Below, in pieces: positions 23,845 to 37,379 of a stretch of 64,000 nucleotides of DNA. A model generated the notes under the pieces. It was not told the DNA's origin, searched no databases, and saw nothing but the letters and a program-made list of their open reading frames with translations. The stretch comes from Syncephalis plumigaleata (taxonomy: Eukaryota > Zoopagomycota > Zoopagomycetes > Zoopagales > Piptocephalidaceae). A program made the position numbers and the translations under genes. Position 1 is the stretch's first letter; each line of letters starts with the position of its first letter. The stretch covers positions 2,170,001-2,234,000 of the forward strand of contig JAIXMF010000001.1 of the NCBI GenBank assembly GCA_025201365.1, given 5' to 3'.

Positions 23845-24649
23845 ATTGGAGAAATACAATCACAACACTATCTAACGTTAACTATTTCGTAATACCAATA
23901 TGAATAGGAAGTGAAACGCGACGAGTGACGAGTATAAGAAGCAGCAAGGAGAAGCGAGTGTATCTTTTTATACGAGAGAGAGAGAGAAAGCGATGAAAAA
24001 AAGAAAAATAAAATACGCTAATTGTAATTGATACAATCATAATCGAATCAATATTTATTTTTTCCTCTCCGCTTTGTAAGATGTTTGAGACCCGCGTCTG
24101 TAATAATCATAATGACAATGAAATAAGCATTATGCAAAACATGACACGTTTATAAACAAATATCAATAATAGAGTGTCAATATCATCTGCTATTCATGTA
24201 GTAGCTAGTGTCATCTATTGTTCTATTAGTGAATATCATTGTGATAAAGTGAATATCCATCAATGTTGATCTATTGAATCTTTTTAGGTTTTTTTGAATC
24301 AGTCAACTGCTTCTCTCTTCTTTCTCTTCTTTCTCTTCATCCTTTTACTCGCATTATCATTCAACTCTACGTGGCAGCCACGATTATCTTTACGAGGCTA
24401 CAGCTACTATAGCAACTATTATTGGTAGGTTATTGTATGTTGATCTACTATTACTATTACTATTGTGGTTACTCATTATTTATTTGTTTATGTGGCGCGT
24501 ATCTTTTCTTTCTTTCTTTCTTTTTTATTTAGTTATTATCGTCTTGGCTATTCTTACTCTTCCTCCTCTTCTTCTCAACACCATAGTGACCATTCAATTA
24601 CTATTTGAAGAAAGTAACGTGATCTACGGTAGGATATTCGAGCGTGCCA
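23845..24649. promoter_or_regulatory. Bidirectional UTP10/LOS1 promoter region
   Basis: An 805-base gap between two divergent start codons. It has a purine-rich gagaga tract near 23970 and pyrimidine-rich tracts at 24310-24350 and 24500-24570. No distinct TATA box or gene is seen. It must contain the promoters of both genes, which act in ribosome production and tRNA export, so shared regulation is plausible but unproven. Confidence 0.5.
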
Positions 24650-27600
24650 ATGGAAGTGCTCGAACAAGCGGTCACTTGCGCTCTCGATCCCAATGCTGAT
24701 CCCCAGGTGAAGGCACAGGTAAATAATAGTTAACTAGATCAGTATAAGCATTTACTGAATCACTTGACATTACTAACTAACTACTATTAATATTGATAGG
24801 CTACGCATTATTGCGAACAGTTACGTGCCTCGCCCGATGGATGGACACTATGCTTGTCATTATTTGTACGAGAACCAAAAAGGTATATAATAGATGATCT
24901 ATATATATATATATATATATAATAATGGATATGACTCATCTACTAACATCCATTGATATAGTTCACAGGAGGCTAGACTATTTGCACTGCAAGTAGTAGA
25001 GGAAGTACTAAGTGCACGGTAAGTAACTAGTGAGGTTTGTGTGGAATCACTCGATGAATAGAGGAATGATTGTCGTACATCTTCCCTACTTGTATAGAAA
25101 CTAATCCACCTTTGTCAATAGATTTAATGAGTTACAGCCCGATCATATTGGTCAGTTACGACAGGCATTTCTATCATTTATTCAACAGGAATACGTAAGC
25201 AATAGCCATGCTTCCATTGATAATGAGCCAGTTTGTAAGTATTAGTAATGATAGTAATAGTGACATGCTTGCTAATCATTGTTGTCATTTGTGATTATTC
25301 TAGTTCTACGTAATAAATTCGCTCATACACTCGTGTTACTATTTGCACGTACCTACCTCAATGGTTGGTCGTCCTTCTTCACCGATCTTCTTTCATTGCT
25401 AGCTACGTCATCACCGTCAATTAGTGGTGAGAACACGCTATCACCTCGACTCGTTGACTTTCTACTACGTGTTTGGATGAGTATCGATGAAGAATGTGTT
25501 AGTATACTTGTACCGCATTCTAAAGAGGAATTAGATCGTAATACACTCATTGTAAGTATGCAAACAATGAAATGAAGACTGAATGTATTTCACTAATATC
25601 ATCATCATTGTAGAAAGATAAAATGCGTGAAGGAGATATCCAACTGTTAACACAGCATTGGTTACAAATCATTGATCATTTCTACAACAAGGATCCTCAA
25701 TTTGTTGCCATGTGTCTTAAAATTATTGGTGCCTATATCAGTAAGTAATACTCTAGTCATTGTTTGATTACTACTGACTTCATTCTACTTATTAGGTTGG
25801 ATCGATATTGGACTTATATTTAATGATCAGTTCATGAATCGTATTCTTGGATTCCTTTCTAATGAAACATTATGTACATCAGCGGTTGATACCATTACTG
25901 AAGTAAGACATTATTGATTATACATGTAATGTAATTATACTAATAACTAGTAATAATAATCTATTAGATTATTAATAAAGGCATGAAACCTGAGGATAAC
26001 TTGGTGTTATTCAAGCACTTAACATTTCTCATCTATTCTCGAAATTAACCTTGGTAAGTAATGAATGTATTACTGTTAATCCTATTAGTTATTAAATTAC
26101 TTACTTACTTACTTACTTGATATATATATTAATAGAGTAATGAGGAATTCATCGAACGAGTAGCATGTCTGTGTAATGCAGCCGGTATCGCCTTATGTGA
26201 AGTGTATCAATTGGTATGACTAGGCTTAATCTTCTGTATACAATCTTACTGTAACACTAACCAATGATGTATGCAGTCGGAACAGTCACAGGGTATAAAA
26301 GAGGCAGCATCTGTGCAAATCGAATCATTATGGCCGTACATGTTGCAATTCCTATCGAATGAATATGATGACACGTCAGTACGTGTTCTACCCTTTGTCA
26401 ATGACTCGCTACAAATGGTAAGTTGTTTGATGTTATGCCTATTGCTTTTGACTAATACTGTGTCTCATGTTTAGATTAAACGTCAAGGTAAACAACACCG
26501 CTATCGGATGGTATCAAGTCATTTCTACAATCATTATTGGAGGCACTTGTTCGTAAAATGCAATATGATTCTGATACTGAATGGACCTCGACGCCTGATG
26601 ATGAGGATGCCGTGGCATTCCTAGAGTTACGTCAATCATTAAAGGCGCATTTCGACGTTATTGGTTTGATAGATGAGCCATTGTTCACCAATTACGTGCA
26701 TAGCATTATCACTTCGACGTTGCAAGAGGTGGCCTCGGGTGGTCAGCCGATATGGACACGTGTCGAATTAGCCATACAACTCGTTTACTGGTTGGGTGAA
26801 GCATCACGCGAACAAATGCGTCTATTTAACAAGGGTGCCCCTACACCATTGACCGAGGTTGTGAATAGTCTATTTGAAAGCAGTAAGTTGAACTTATTGG
26901 TATTGGTGTATAGAATAGCTAATGATACATTACACGTTAATTAGACGTGCATAATTATCCACATGCATCTATATTGTTGCCCTACTTTGAATGTGCGATT
27001 AGATACGTTAATCTCTTTCAGACTAAGCCACAACATATAGTACCTGTACTCGCATGCTTCCTTGATGAACGGTATGATATATATATATATATTGTTTATA
27101 TATACTAATTATACTTGCATATATTCATAGTGGATTACATCATTCGGACAAGCATATCAGTAGAAGAACTTGGTATTTGTTTGCACGATTCACGAAATTA
27201 TTAAAACAACCACTTGTGCCGTATACTGAGGATATTCTCAAGGGTATGCAGGTAAATGCAACAGTTATTACTCTATTACTACTAGTAATACTCATATATA
27301 TATATATATATTGCAATGAATAGGATTTGTTTACCATTCAACTGGAAGAACCCGTTGAAGATGAAGCAAGTACATTTGATAGTCAGGTTTACATTTTCGA
27401 GACAGCTGGTTTGCTCATGTCTGCAACGGAGATTGATCCAATAAGCAAGCCATCTACTTGGAGGTATGTCTAATGACACACGCATTACCTACAAAGATTA
27501 ACGTGTTATTCATTAGACGGCATTGAGTCCAATGGTTGAAGGTATTCGTCAGTATGCCACAGCATCACCCGAGCATCCTGTGGCAATGCTTCATCTATCT

Positions 27601-29118
27601 CATCTTATAATGGCAGTGGGTGCAATAGCTAAAGGTAATTATTTTTCATTGTTATCATTCATCTATCAGATGATAACTCACACGCATGCATGAATTCAGG
27701 TTTCCCGACAGTGGAAAAGGAAAAGGAAGCAACTGGACCATGGCTAGCAGGATTTAAAAGCGTCGTCGAATTGATACTCGGCGTAGTGGATCGTATGAAG
27801 ACCGTGGCAGTTGTTCGTGAAGCGGTAAGCGCAAACAAAACATCTATTATAAATGTACTATGACTAAACAATTGTGTTATAGGCTAGATATAGCTTTTCA
27901 CGACTAGTTAATTGTATGGGCACCGAGATCCTTTCGTATATACCACCATTGATTAGCAGTGTCATTGGTGAAGGAGAACCAACGGAAGTGTCTGACTTTT
28001 TGGCATTCCTTAATTTGATCATACACAAATTTAAGGTGAGCTATGCACTGTTCTATTCCTATATGAATCAGTTATACTAAACAAAAGGAATATACTACGT
28101 GTATATATATATATAGCCAGCCATTGGAGAAGTCATTGACGAGCTTTTCCTACCGTTAACTAGTCGAGTTTTCCATATACTGGAGCAACCGGTATCGGGA
28201 ACAGATGAGGCATTAATGCATAACGACGTACGACGTGCCTATTTATCATTCCTTATTGTGTTGTTCAACTTTGAACTACAGAATGTACTTGTGTCGCCGC
28301 GTAAGTAGACTACTAGATTATGAAATCAAATTAGCATGACTTATCTAATGACGTACGAATTAGGCAATCAAGGACATGCTAATACGTTATGTCGATTTGT
28401 TATCGAACAAGCAAAGCGATACGATGATGTACAGGTAAATGATCAATTCTATATGCCATATAAGCTATACTGAATAGAACACTAATGAATGATATTCTAA
28501 TAATAATAATAGACGCAAAAACTAGCATTTAGCTTGCTAGGCAAGATGGTTACACTCTGGTGTGGCACCGCTGAATCAGCAATGGCCCTACCTGGATTCG
28601 ATCAATTCCTCTTTGGTGAGATCATTCCCGTATGCTTTGAAGTGCCCATCAATCCGACGTTCAATCTTGCCGATGGTCAGACTCAATTGGTAAGTTGACA
28701 TGCACGTAGGATGCATGTGTGTGTGTATGTAATGCTTGTTGCAACATTGAAATCTAATCATATCTCTTATTAGGCATTTGGGGAATTAGCCACTCTATTG
28801 AAGCTTGCCTATCAAAACAAGGTGCTCAATTGCAACAATACTTGCAAGAGGTCTACTTTCCATCGATTCAATGTCCAACGGAACTGGCTCAGGTAAGATG
28901 ACGACGAGTAATGCTAGGTAGATTCATCGTGCTAACAGCTTTATAGGAAATATTCCAAGCACTTGATCAATTAGATACAAAGCAATTCCGTACTTTTTAC
29001 AAGGTAAGCAGTAAAAGATGACACAATTATGCTATTCACTATTTGGTAAACTAATCGACTATTCATGTAGAATTTCATTCTAAAATCACGTCCTAGTCAG
29101 AACGGAGTAAATACATAA
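24650..29118 (+). CDS. LOS1: Exportin-t (tRNA export receptor Los1/Xpot)
   Basis: A karyopherin that carries mature tRNA through nuclear pores with Ran-GTP. I trace 23 exons, beginning 24650-24718, 24800-24882, 24962-25018, 25122-25234, 25304-25551 and ending 28947-29003, 29071-29118. Recognisable stretches: MEVLEQAVTCALDPNADPQV at the N-terminus, FLRNKFAHTLVLLFARTYL, GLHHSDKHISRRTWYLFARF, DSQVYIFETAGLLM and the C-terminal FRTFYKNFILKSRP. Exon lengths sum to 2957. Four places (~26000, ~26485, ~27442, ~28822) each lack one A in a short A-run relative to the conserved frame; with them the total is 2961 (986 aa, close to human XPOT at 962). I read these as probable assembly errors. Otherwise the gene would be a pseudogene of an important factor. 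Confidence 0.9.
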
Positions 29119-29411
29119 ATTAACTTGCTGTTATTGTTATTGTTTTTCTCGTTGCCATTGCCACTATAGTTGCTGCTTCTTAGATGCGACTTGATGACAC
29201 GAACGAGAAACGTATTGAAAATAGAACCATTTTATTACGATATATAATAATGAAATGACGTCATCCTTAGTAATATACATACGTAATGATTAATTAGGTG
29301 TACCATGTTAGTCTCATGTTCTTCTTGTCAACCGTACTTTGCCTCATTTCTCTTTCCTTTACTCCTGTTGCTGTTCTTGTTGTTGATAACTAGCCAACCA
29401 TCTAGCTCATT

Positions 29412-30383
29412 ATGGCACTTCCACATCATTTCTTAGGTATTTAATAACCGAAATAGTAGTCTATGAATATAATAATAACTTGTTGTATGAAAAGGACACC
29501 GGTATGGCGACGCTAATGCTCCTCATTTACTAGAGGCGTATTTAGACTTTGTGGTGCGTGTTTATTATTTCACGGCTATTACTATTAACTCATGTGTGTT
29601 GCTACCTGCTCATATACTCGTTTTGTAGTGTCCATTCTCAGCGAAATTCTTCAAACGACTAACAAACGTAAGTAGATTATGGTTAGCCATTGGTGAATAG
29701 AAAGAACTACAAAAAGTGTATACTCACTAATAGCTACACACCTAACTATAATTAGGAGGTACTACCATGGTTGTCGGCGAATCATCCTGGTAAGGTACAG
29801 TTTATATTCCGCCATCAAATTCAACCTTGGCATCCACAAAGTACACTGGTACATGAGGCAAGTTACCGAGTAACGACATGATTGTTGCAATAATTAACAT
29901 ACAAATTATGAATATTGCAGGCGTCATTAGCTGCGGAACGAGTTGATCGGACAAAGTTCTTTGAAGTGGCTGCGTCATTATTTGAGAATCAAGAAAGGTG
30001 AGTTATTTTGTTGTTGTTGCTCTTCCTAAGCAATAATAGTATAATAATAATAATTGTTACTGTTATATACTAGCTATTTCGATGAAGCACTTGTAAATAC
30101 AACACGCGAGGAAACGTATCAAAGACTATCGGAGCAGTTGAGTAAGGTGCTGGATAAGCCTGCGCTATCCATTCATGCCGAACTTGCTGTACCGACAACT
30201 CCATTGGAGAACATCGGCAACAAGGTTACTAATGATCTTAAATGGCATATCAAATATGCTCGTCAACTCGGTGTTCACGTGTCGCCGACCGTCTACTGGG
30301 ATGGTATTGTCGACCAAAGTGTAAGCAGCGGTTGGACGCTTGATCAATGGAAGGAATTCATCGAGAAACGATTGACCGCGTAA
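29412..30383 (+). CDS. DsbA/thioredoxin-fold protein with CPFS motif
   Basis: Six exons, 29412-29436, 29495-29553, 29629-29667, 29756-29857, 29921-29997 and 30074-30383 (203 aa). The N-terminal half reads GDANAPHLLEAYLDFV then CPFSAKFFKRLTN, the first strand and helix of a DsbA-like thioredoxin fold with C-x-x-S in place of C-x-x-C. The C-terminal part has HVSPTVYWDGIVDQSVSSGW, matching the cis-Pro and last strand of the fold. Exon 4 ends in a GC donor (gcaagt at 29858), the only choice that keeps frame. With a single active-site Cys it may act as a reductase or glutathione-dependent enzyme rather than an oxidase. No signal peptide, so probably cytosolic. The start ATG is the first in frame. 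Confidence 0.8.
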
Positions 30384-32544
30384 TATGGTAATAAACAGCT
30401 TCGACTTTGTTCTAATAATGATCCTCTATTAATAGACGCTATTTTTAGTACTATTAAAGCATTCACTTCTAATACAGATTAGTTGAAACGTAGGGCCTTT
30501 ATTACTTTTTCGATTTATACATTATAGTATGTTCTATTCGACATATTCAGCTGACAACAGAAAAGAATAGGCGAAAAAAACAAAGTCGTTTTAAGGTTGC
30601 ATTGACAAACGAATATATAAAACCTGAAACATTGTAAACAATGTTGTTGTATAACCTACCTTACCAGTTATTTTTAAGTTGGTAGCTGTTGTATAATAAA
30701 TGTTTCTATTACAAAAATATTGTTACATTTGGTAGTGGAAGAGGAAAAACAGGAAAAAATACCCTCGAGGTAAGAATAGCTCATTACACATGACGATAAC
30801 TAAGCCGGTTCTTTTACTTGGTAAATTACTTTGTTTTGAAATAATGTCATATTCAATGGTCACTCGTATATTCAATATGACCAATCAGGCGTTGTTATAT
30901 ACATATCATCTGATCACATGTTGTCATCATTCTTATTATCCTTACCATTATTATTAGTAGTAGTAGTAATAATATGAAATGAGGTCGTTGTATCAGAAAT
31001 GAAAGACGGAGTACTCAGTCATTTCCTTCTATGTGTAGATGAATCAAGAAAACGAACTGCCTACCTTCCATAATGTATTTCTTCTGTAAAGGCGTTGCGC
31101 TGACTATGCTGTTTCTAATCATGACATGACTGATCATACAATTATCTATGATTATTACAACGTGATGTTGCCTTTCCTTCTTATTGTTGTCCGTAGAAAT
31201 TCTAATCAGTTTAAAATGTACGACGTAATGATTGCTATTATGAAATCTACGCATATAAAAAGCAGCAAGCATACCGCTCGTTCGTTTCGATATCCATTAA
31301 CCGTACATTACAATCGACACTTACCTACCTACCTACCTATTTATCTCTCTGTCTCTCTGTCTGTCTATCTATTTACAGTTTTCACACTTCACTTAGTTTG
31401 CCTATGCAAATGCTAGTAATTTTCGTCGTTAATACAAATACGTGATCAGTATCATTAGTTTTAGTGCCTTTCAATACGTTATATTATGCTGGTCATGATA
31501 GAAGAGTGGGCATTGGAATGCCAAATACTCGATAGTAGTAGTAAGTAGCGTGTACTGCATTATCGTTCATTGCTCGTTTGCTAATCAGCTTGATGGTCCT
31601 ATAGTTCTGATCAATGAGAATGCCATGGAATGGCCCGATATAATTGACAACATGGTGCCAGATACTGATGGTGCCATTATGGGCTATATGACCCATGATA
31701 AAGACTTGGCCATCGTTCCTAGTTGAATCATCTCGCGTGTGCCGACCCACACACATACACACACACGCATTCATTGATGTAATCCTATGCCGTATATCAT
31801 ATCTTTCTATTCTTCTCTTACATAGTTATCATGTACCATTTCGACTTGATCAACTCTGTTAATGATCATCACTTTCTTATCATGATGTTCATTATCGTTT
31901 TTATATGTTTTTCTTTATCATTTCATTATGGCTATTATAGAACGATCAGTACAACAACAAACATACACGTCTAACGAGCAATCCTGCACATCAATAGTTA
32001 TGCATTCATTTGTCTGTCTATTTCTACTTGTACAAGTCCTTGCGCCATTTGTCAAGAAATAAACAGTCATTATTTTATAATTCAAAATAAATAAAATAAA
32101 AAATATTAAATTCCTCGTATATATCCATTAGCAGCGTTGCACAAATGTTTGATTAACCCCCGTCAACGCGTGTCAATGTTGACTTAGCACGGCATCCGTC
32201 GTGTAACCATGCGGCAAATACCTGGCGTCTGTATGAAAACACGGTTTAAATAGTGCATACTCATAGAGTGTGCTTGCTTGCATTTCTTTATTCCTTTATC
32301 CCTTCATTCTTTCCTTATCTCTTTCTACCTTTCCGTCAAGTTCATTCCGTATCCTTAGTTAACAGCTGGTCTGTTTGTATCTTTTTTCCTCAGTTATTCG
32401 CATTGTTGTTGCCGTTTCTGTCTACTATCTAAACTTTTTGTTGCCTAGTTTACACGATATAGTTTAGTTGTTGTTCTTTTCCTCTCCTTCTTCTCTCGCT
32501 CTAGTTCCGTGTTTATACTACCACTTCTACTTCATTGGATCATC
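30384..32544. other. Long intergenic region
   Basis: About 2.1 kb with no gene I can support. It holds aataaa-type signals, a TTA/GTA-rich patch near 30940-30970, a ctac microsatellite at 31321-31340 and an acacac tract near 31750. The last ~200 bases are T/C-rich and probably form the promoter and 5' UTR of the CAP-protein gene. Confidence 0.4.
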
Positions 32545-33512
32545 ATGCCATTGCCACAGTTTGGATTGCCTTTTGGCGCTCGTAACGCAAAACCCACCAT
32601 GAAGCAGAATATGAAGACTCATACTGATTGGGTGAAAACCGCCATCATCAACAGTGTGCCATCATTGATGGTCATTGTCATGATCATATTTATACACGGT
32701 GTCATTATGGTGTTATTGACGAACGGCCTTGAATCGGCGTATACCATACAGGTAGTGGTGCAAACGCGGACGACCGTATAAGTCGCCAACTATTGTGCAG
32801 TGTCAACGAGGAACGTATGCGTATGGGTCTACCCGCACTCGGTATTGATAGCGCATTGACTCGTGCCGCACAGGTGCATTCCGACGCTCAGGCCCGTGTA
32901 AAACAAATGTCGCATCGTCTAAGCGGCGAACGGGCCGTTGACGAGCGTATTGACGACCAGAAAGGCGACAACACCTGGTGGAAGTATGGCGAGAATGTCG
33001 CCTATGGCTACACGGAAGTCTCGATCGTCATGGAGAAATGGATGAAGTCACCCGGTCATCGAGCCAATATCCTCGGTAATTTTACGCATTTCGGCGGAGC
33101 TGTAGCCTACAGTCATGATAAAATACCCTACTGGTCGCAGGAATTCGGTCATAATGGCATGACATCCAGCTTCCCATTGTGTCCTTTATCGCCGACAACC
33201 CCGGATAAGCAATCCTCGGCCAAGAAGAGCGACAGTAATGATGCTACACCTGCGCCTAATTCACAGGCACCAACACAGGCTCGTCTCGCATCCGCTGACA
33301 CTAGCGAGGAACAATCCGAGGGCAATAAGACTAATGATAAAAATCCCGTAGTTAAATCGCAGAATCCGACACAGCCTCATCTTGCTACCGCCACTGATAC
33401 AAGTGAGGCACAAATGGGAAATGAAAAGTCTAATCAACAACGCGCTGAAACAACAACAACGAGATCTGCCTCATCTAGACCGAGTAACTCGCCAGTAGTA
33501 GCCAGTGGTTAA
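32545..33512 (+). CDS. CAP-domain (SCP/PR-1) protein with polar tail
   Basis: The CAP domain is clear: LLCSVNEERMRMGLPALGID, ALTRAAQVHSDAQAR, YGENVAYGYTEVSIVMEKWM, then SPGHRANILGNFTHFG and YWSQEFG, covering the CAP1-CAP4 signatures and the catalytic-like His/Glu positions. After it comes a ~110-residue Ser/Thr/Gln/Asn-rich tail without a motif. The N-terminal ~60 codons, with a hydrophobic stretch (LMVIVMIIFIHGVIMVLL), are in a different frame, so one base seems missing near 32745; with it the length is 322 aa. Secreted or membrane-anchored CAP proteins bind sterols or lipids and are often virulence or defence related in fungi; here the role is inferred only. The exact start is uncertain. 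Confidence 0.8.
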
Positions 33513-35116
33513 AGTCGAATATAATTCAAATAAAGTTGTTATCTTTTAATAACAACATAATAATGAATACAGTAGTATAGCAACCATATAAGTTATCCTA
33601 GCCATATTGTAATCAGCTAATTAATTGTTTAACATTGATCATGCTTATTACAGCATTCCTATTTTTCTTCTTCTTGTCTACTGGCATACTAATGAATCAT
33701 CATTTACTCGTGATATAGAAATGGCGTGTAACATTGACAATACCAAAATAGCTGCATTGGTCATTGTGGAGTAGTACATTCTACGCAACACGTGTTATTG
33801 TGTCTGGCAAGCATGGTACGGTACAAGTTGAGACGGTTACTACATACGCACACATTACACCTCGAATGCACGTATGTAGGCGTTTTTCCTTTTTGTTACT
33901 TTCCTTACTTCACTCGTGGCACCATTCATCGTTAATGACCACTCTTCCTCTATCACATGAATGACACTTCCTACATCGTGTCATTGTCATCATAAGCAAT
34001 GACAATGGATGTACTCTCCACGAATGAGTACATCATTACCAGTACAGCCAATGTTTACCATTGTATTATTAGTATCGCTCCTATTGATGTGATGTTACCG
34101 CTATTATACGCAATCACATACACGCGTATAATGCATGTACTAGAAACACGTATTTGGTGGTACCCTGCAACAATGATGTATTCCAGTTTGTACAATGTAT
34201 GTCCATTTTAGTATTTTAACCAGGTCGCTAATAGTGAATTCGATTGCTACTTTTGGCGGTAACACACATAGAATAGAATGATGTGTTCATTCAAGTCAAA
34301 GACTCTACTCTCTCTCTTTCTCTCTTCCATTGTATGTAGGTATATTTATTTGTGTTTGTGCTTGTACTTCCATTTACGTGTCTGTGTATAATCTATTTCC
34401 AAACGAGTCTCTCTTCCTCTCTTCTCTCTCTCTTTCTTTCTTTCGCTTCTCTTCTCGGCGTTTCAAACGTCCTAATGTTGCCGCGTCCATTTGACCGGAA
34501 CACAGACAAAACGACAATGCCCGTTCCCCTATCTCTCTCTCTTACATTCGCCTCAGTTCCCGATAATGATAACGATGACTTTTTAGTGATCTTTTGATTG
34601 ATTTAATATCATCACCAATAGTAATATAATAACTATAGTCATGTCCTATGCTGACTAGTAAGGACGTGAGGTTCTTTTTTATTGACTTCTTTCTAGTTCC
34701 CCTATCGCCTCTTCCGCCTTTTTTTCCCGTACTATTCTTCTTCTTTACGTGCTATCGCTCAACCCTGCTTTCACTTTTACTTCTTCTCTTGTTGTGTTCA
34801 TACCTAACGTCCTTTTCTTGTCTCAGTTCATAGTGTTAATGCAATAGTGCATTTTACGAGTGATAACCATCATATTATTACTGCTACTATTACTACAATA
34901 TTTACGTTTCTATTGTTTGCTTTATTATTTACTATATCGAATACGCATTGCTCTTTCGTTTCTTTTGTTTACTTGACTTTTATTTTATTAATGTATTCGT
35001 GACATTTCCATTCTGTACCTGGATAGCTTAGCATTGGCATACCTAATAGTAGCAGCATTAATAATAACAATAGCAATAATATTAATATTAATAACTATAT
35101 ATATATATCGCGTATC
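33513..35116. other. Intergenic region with T/C-rich tracts
   Basis: 1.6 kb, no gene supported. Pyrimidine-rich stretches lie at 34300-34450 and 34670-34800, followed by an AT-rich block ending in tatatata at 35099-35108 just before the next start codon. Short open frames are by-products of this composition. Confidence 0.4.
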
Positions 35117-37224
35117 ATGCGTAAAGTATTTGTTATTCTTTTATTCATTATTGTTACGGGTTATACCGTTACTGCACTGAATGTATCCTCGTCTAATGCC
35201 TTAGCTCCTAATGCTACGCTATCGGTGGCGGGTACACGCACGAAAAGAAAGAAAAACCTCCCACCTAGCGATGACTTACAGCCTTATTGTGACTGGCGTC
35301 TAACGACGGATGGTTGTCGCAATGGCTGGATACACGAAAGTATACTGGGTGTCAGCCTCGGTTGTTACTTTTCCTAATCCTAACGGGTACACTTATGCTA
35401 CGTCGTCGATGGAAGGTCGACTGGACGCTATCGCAGCATGATCGCGATCGTCTACATGATGGTATCGATTATCGTTTGAATTCCTCGCGTCGTTTTACGA
35501 TATTTCGTCGTTTAATTCAATACACGCATTGCACAATGAGAAGATCTACGTCAAACGAGCATCAATTGAATAATAACGGCAATAACAACAGCAATAACAC
35601 ACAATGAATTCAAACAACAACAACAATAATGATAGTAGTAGTAGTAGTAGTAAACAAACTCATTGTGTCATTCATGGCTCGGCCTATTGGATGCGTATTA
35701 TTCCATCGCCCGTGGATGGTCTACTATTGGGCTGGACATCATTCGGACTATTTCGTTTAGTTAGCGTTACAATTATCCTATTGGGATTCGTGGAAAACTC
35801 GGCGGTGCAAGAGGCCATCTTCGACGTTTCATTATGGCCAGCGATTATCGGCGCGGTCACCTTTGTCGTGGGCGTGGTGGGACGCGATCCTCCCAAACGA
35901 TTAATGGATTGCGCCGGCTTGAATGGTCCGCGAAAACGTTGGATACACCAACCGGCCATTTGGTACTTGCAATTAATGACGTTCTTTCATATTATTTGTT
36001 TTCCCATTGCCACGCTGATCTTTTCCATTATGTCTGGTTTGCAAGCGAATGTATTCAACGTGTCACTTACCATGAAATGGGACAGTCTCGCTCTATTTAC
36101 TTGGTCCACCCAAGCATGGGTGATGGCCATCGTAGGCGGTGCATTTGCCATCGAGTGTTTACGCGTGGGTTATCGATCGGATAGACAGCAGTATCATGCA
36201 CGACAAGAGGAACACAACGAGGATCATCATCATCTTATCATCATCGTCATCATTTAGCGATAACACGGTTGAATAAACCGGAAATCAAGTACCTCTATCA
36301 GTTAACGCATATTTACGGTATTATTGCAGGTGCCGGTACCATTGCCGGATTATGGACGCTCATGTCAGGTCTACTGCCACCGCGTAGTCTTAATAGTAGA
36401 TTAAGTACACCCATGCTTAGTAATATCGCGTTCAATTGTTTCATGCCTATCCTAGCCATTATTATCATGATGACCATGTATAAGAAATCGTTAACATGCC
36501 AGAGAGTTTCCACGGAAGTAAAAGTAGTAGTAATGATGATGATGACGATAATGATTATTCACGTCGTCCATGGACCATGAAAGAACCATCGTCATTATCG
36601 TCATTAATACTCGTGTCGAATACACGACGTGATCAATTGACAACAACATCATCGTATTATGATCGTGCAAGTTATTCCGACTATCCTACCATTGATAATG
36701 CTTCCACGAAACGTAATGGACATCGTAGTACCATTGCTCATTCACGACATCAATCGAGTAGATCGTATTTCTCTACTCGTACCGTGGACTTACAACCACC
36801 CTCACCAATGAGACCACCACCCATTGCCTTGCAACGAGGTGATCGACACATGACGAATTATACGATCAATAATGAAATTACCAACAATTGTAGCAGTAGC
36901 AATCGTCGATATAGTAGTAATACAACGATGACTAATGATCAAACGAGTAAGCGTGCACTCGTTGACGGACAAGGATTACGAGTGAGTGCAGTGGGCGTTA
37001 GACCTTGTAGTCTACTATCGCGTGGCACTGAGAATCAAGAGGGACGAGTCAACACGGCGAGTGATTACATGTCACCAAGAGGATCATTCTCGAGCGGAGA
37101 TGGACGTGGTTACATCATCGAGATGTATTCCGTTGAAGAATCCGCCTATATTGACCGCGAGATTGCCGACAGCTGTGATAGTCGTCTACGCATAGGTATA
37201 GACGCTAATACGCAGCAACAATAA
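35117..37224 (+). CDS. Multi-span membrane protein, family member 1
   Basis: Single exon, about 703 aa. Starts with a signal-like MRKVFVILLFIIVTGYTVTA, then a Cys-bearing extracellular motif (LQPYCDWRLTTDGC) followed by about seven hydrophobic segments and a long Ser/Asn-rich cytoplasmic tail. Segments include LLLGWTSFGLFRLVSVTIIL, WPAIIGAVTFVVGVVG and AWVMAIVGGAFAIECLRVGY. The topology and the N-terminal CDW..C motif resemble the proteins at 48184 and 49827. The frame steps by -1 four times (near 35370, 35600, 36225 and 36485), each explained by one missing base, usually in a short run; 2108 + 4 is a multiple of three. A seven-helix receptor-like architecture is plausible, but no known GPCR class is recognised. 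Confidence 0.7.
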
Positions 37225-37379
37225 TAACTAAGATGTACTACTACTACTACCACTACCTTTATTAATTTATTAAAGATGACTCGATCATTTCATATATTAT
37301 ATTTTATTTGTTTATTTGTTAATTTACTTTCTCTGAACATTATTATCACGTTATTACTGTATCGCTACTACCAAAATGT

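Noticed and set aside
32740-32793. A 50-nt intron joining the two frames of the CAP gene (gtagtg...tgcag)
   Set aside because: It would put the CAP domain in the wrong frame and remove DDRISRQLLC, which looks coding.
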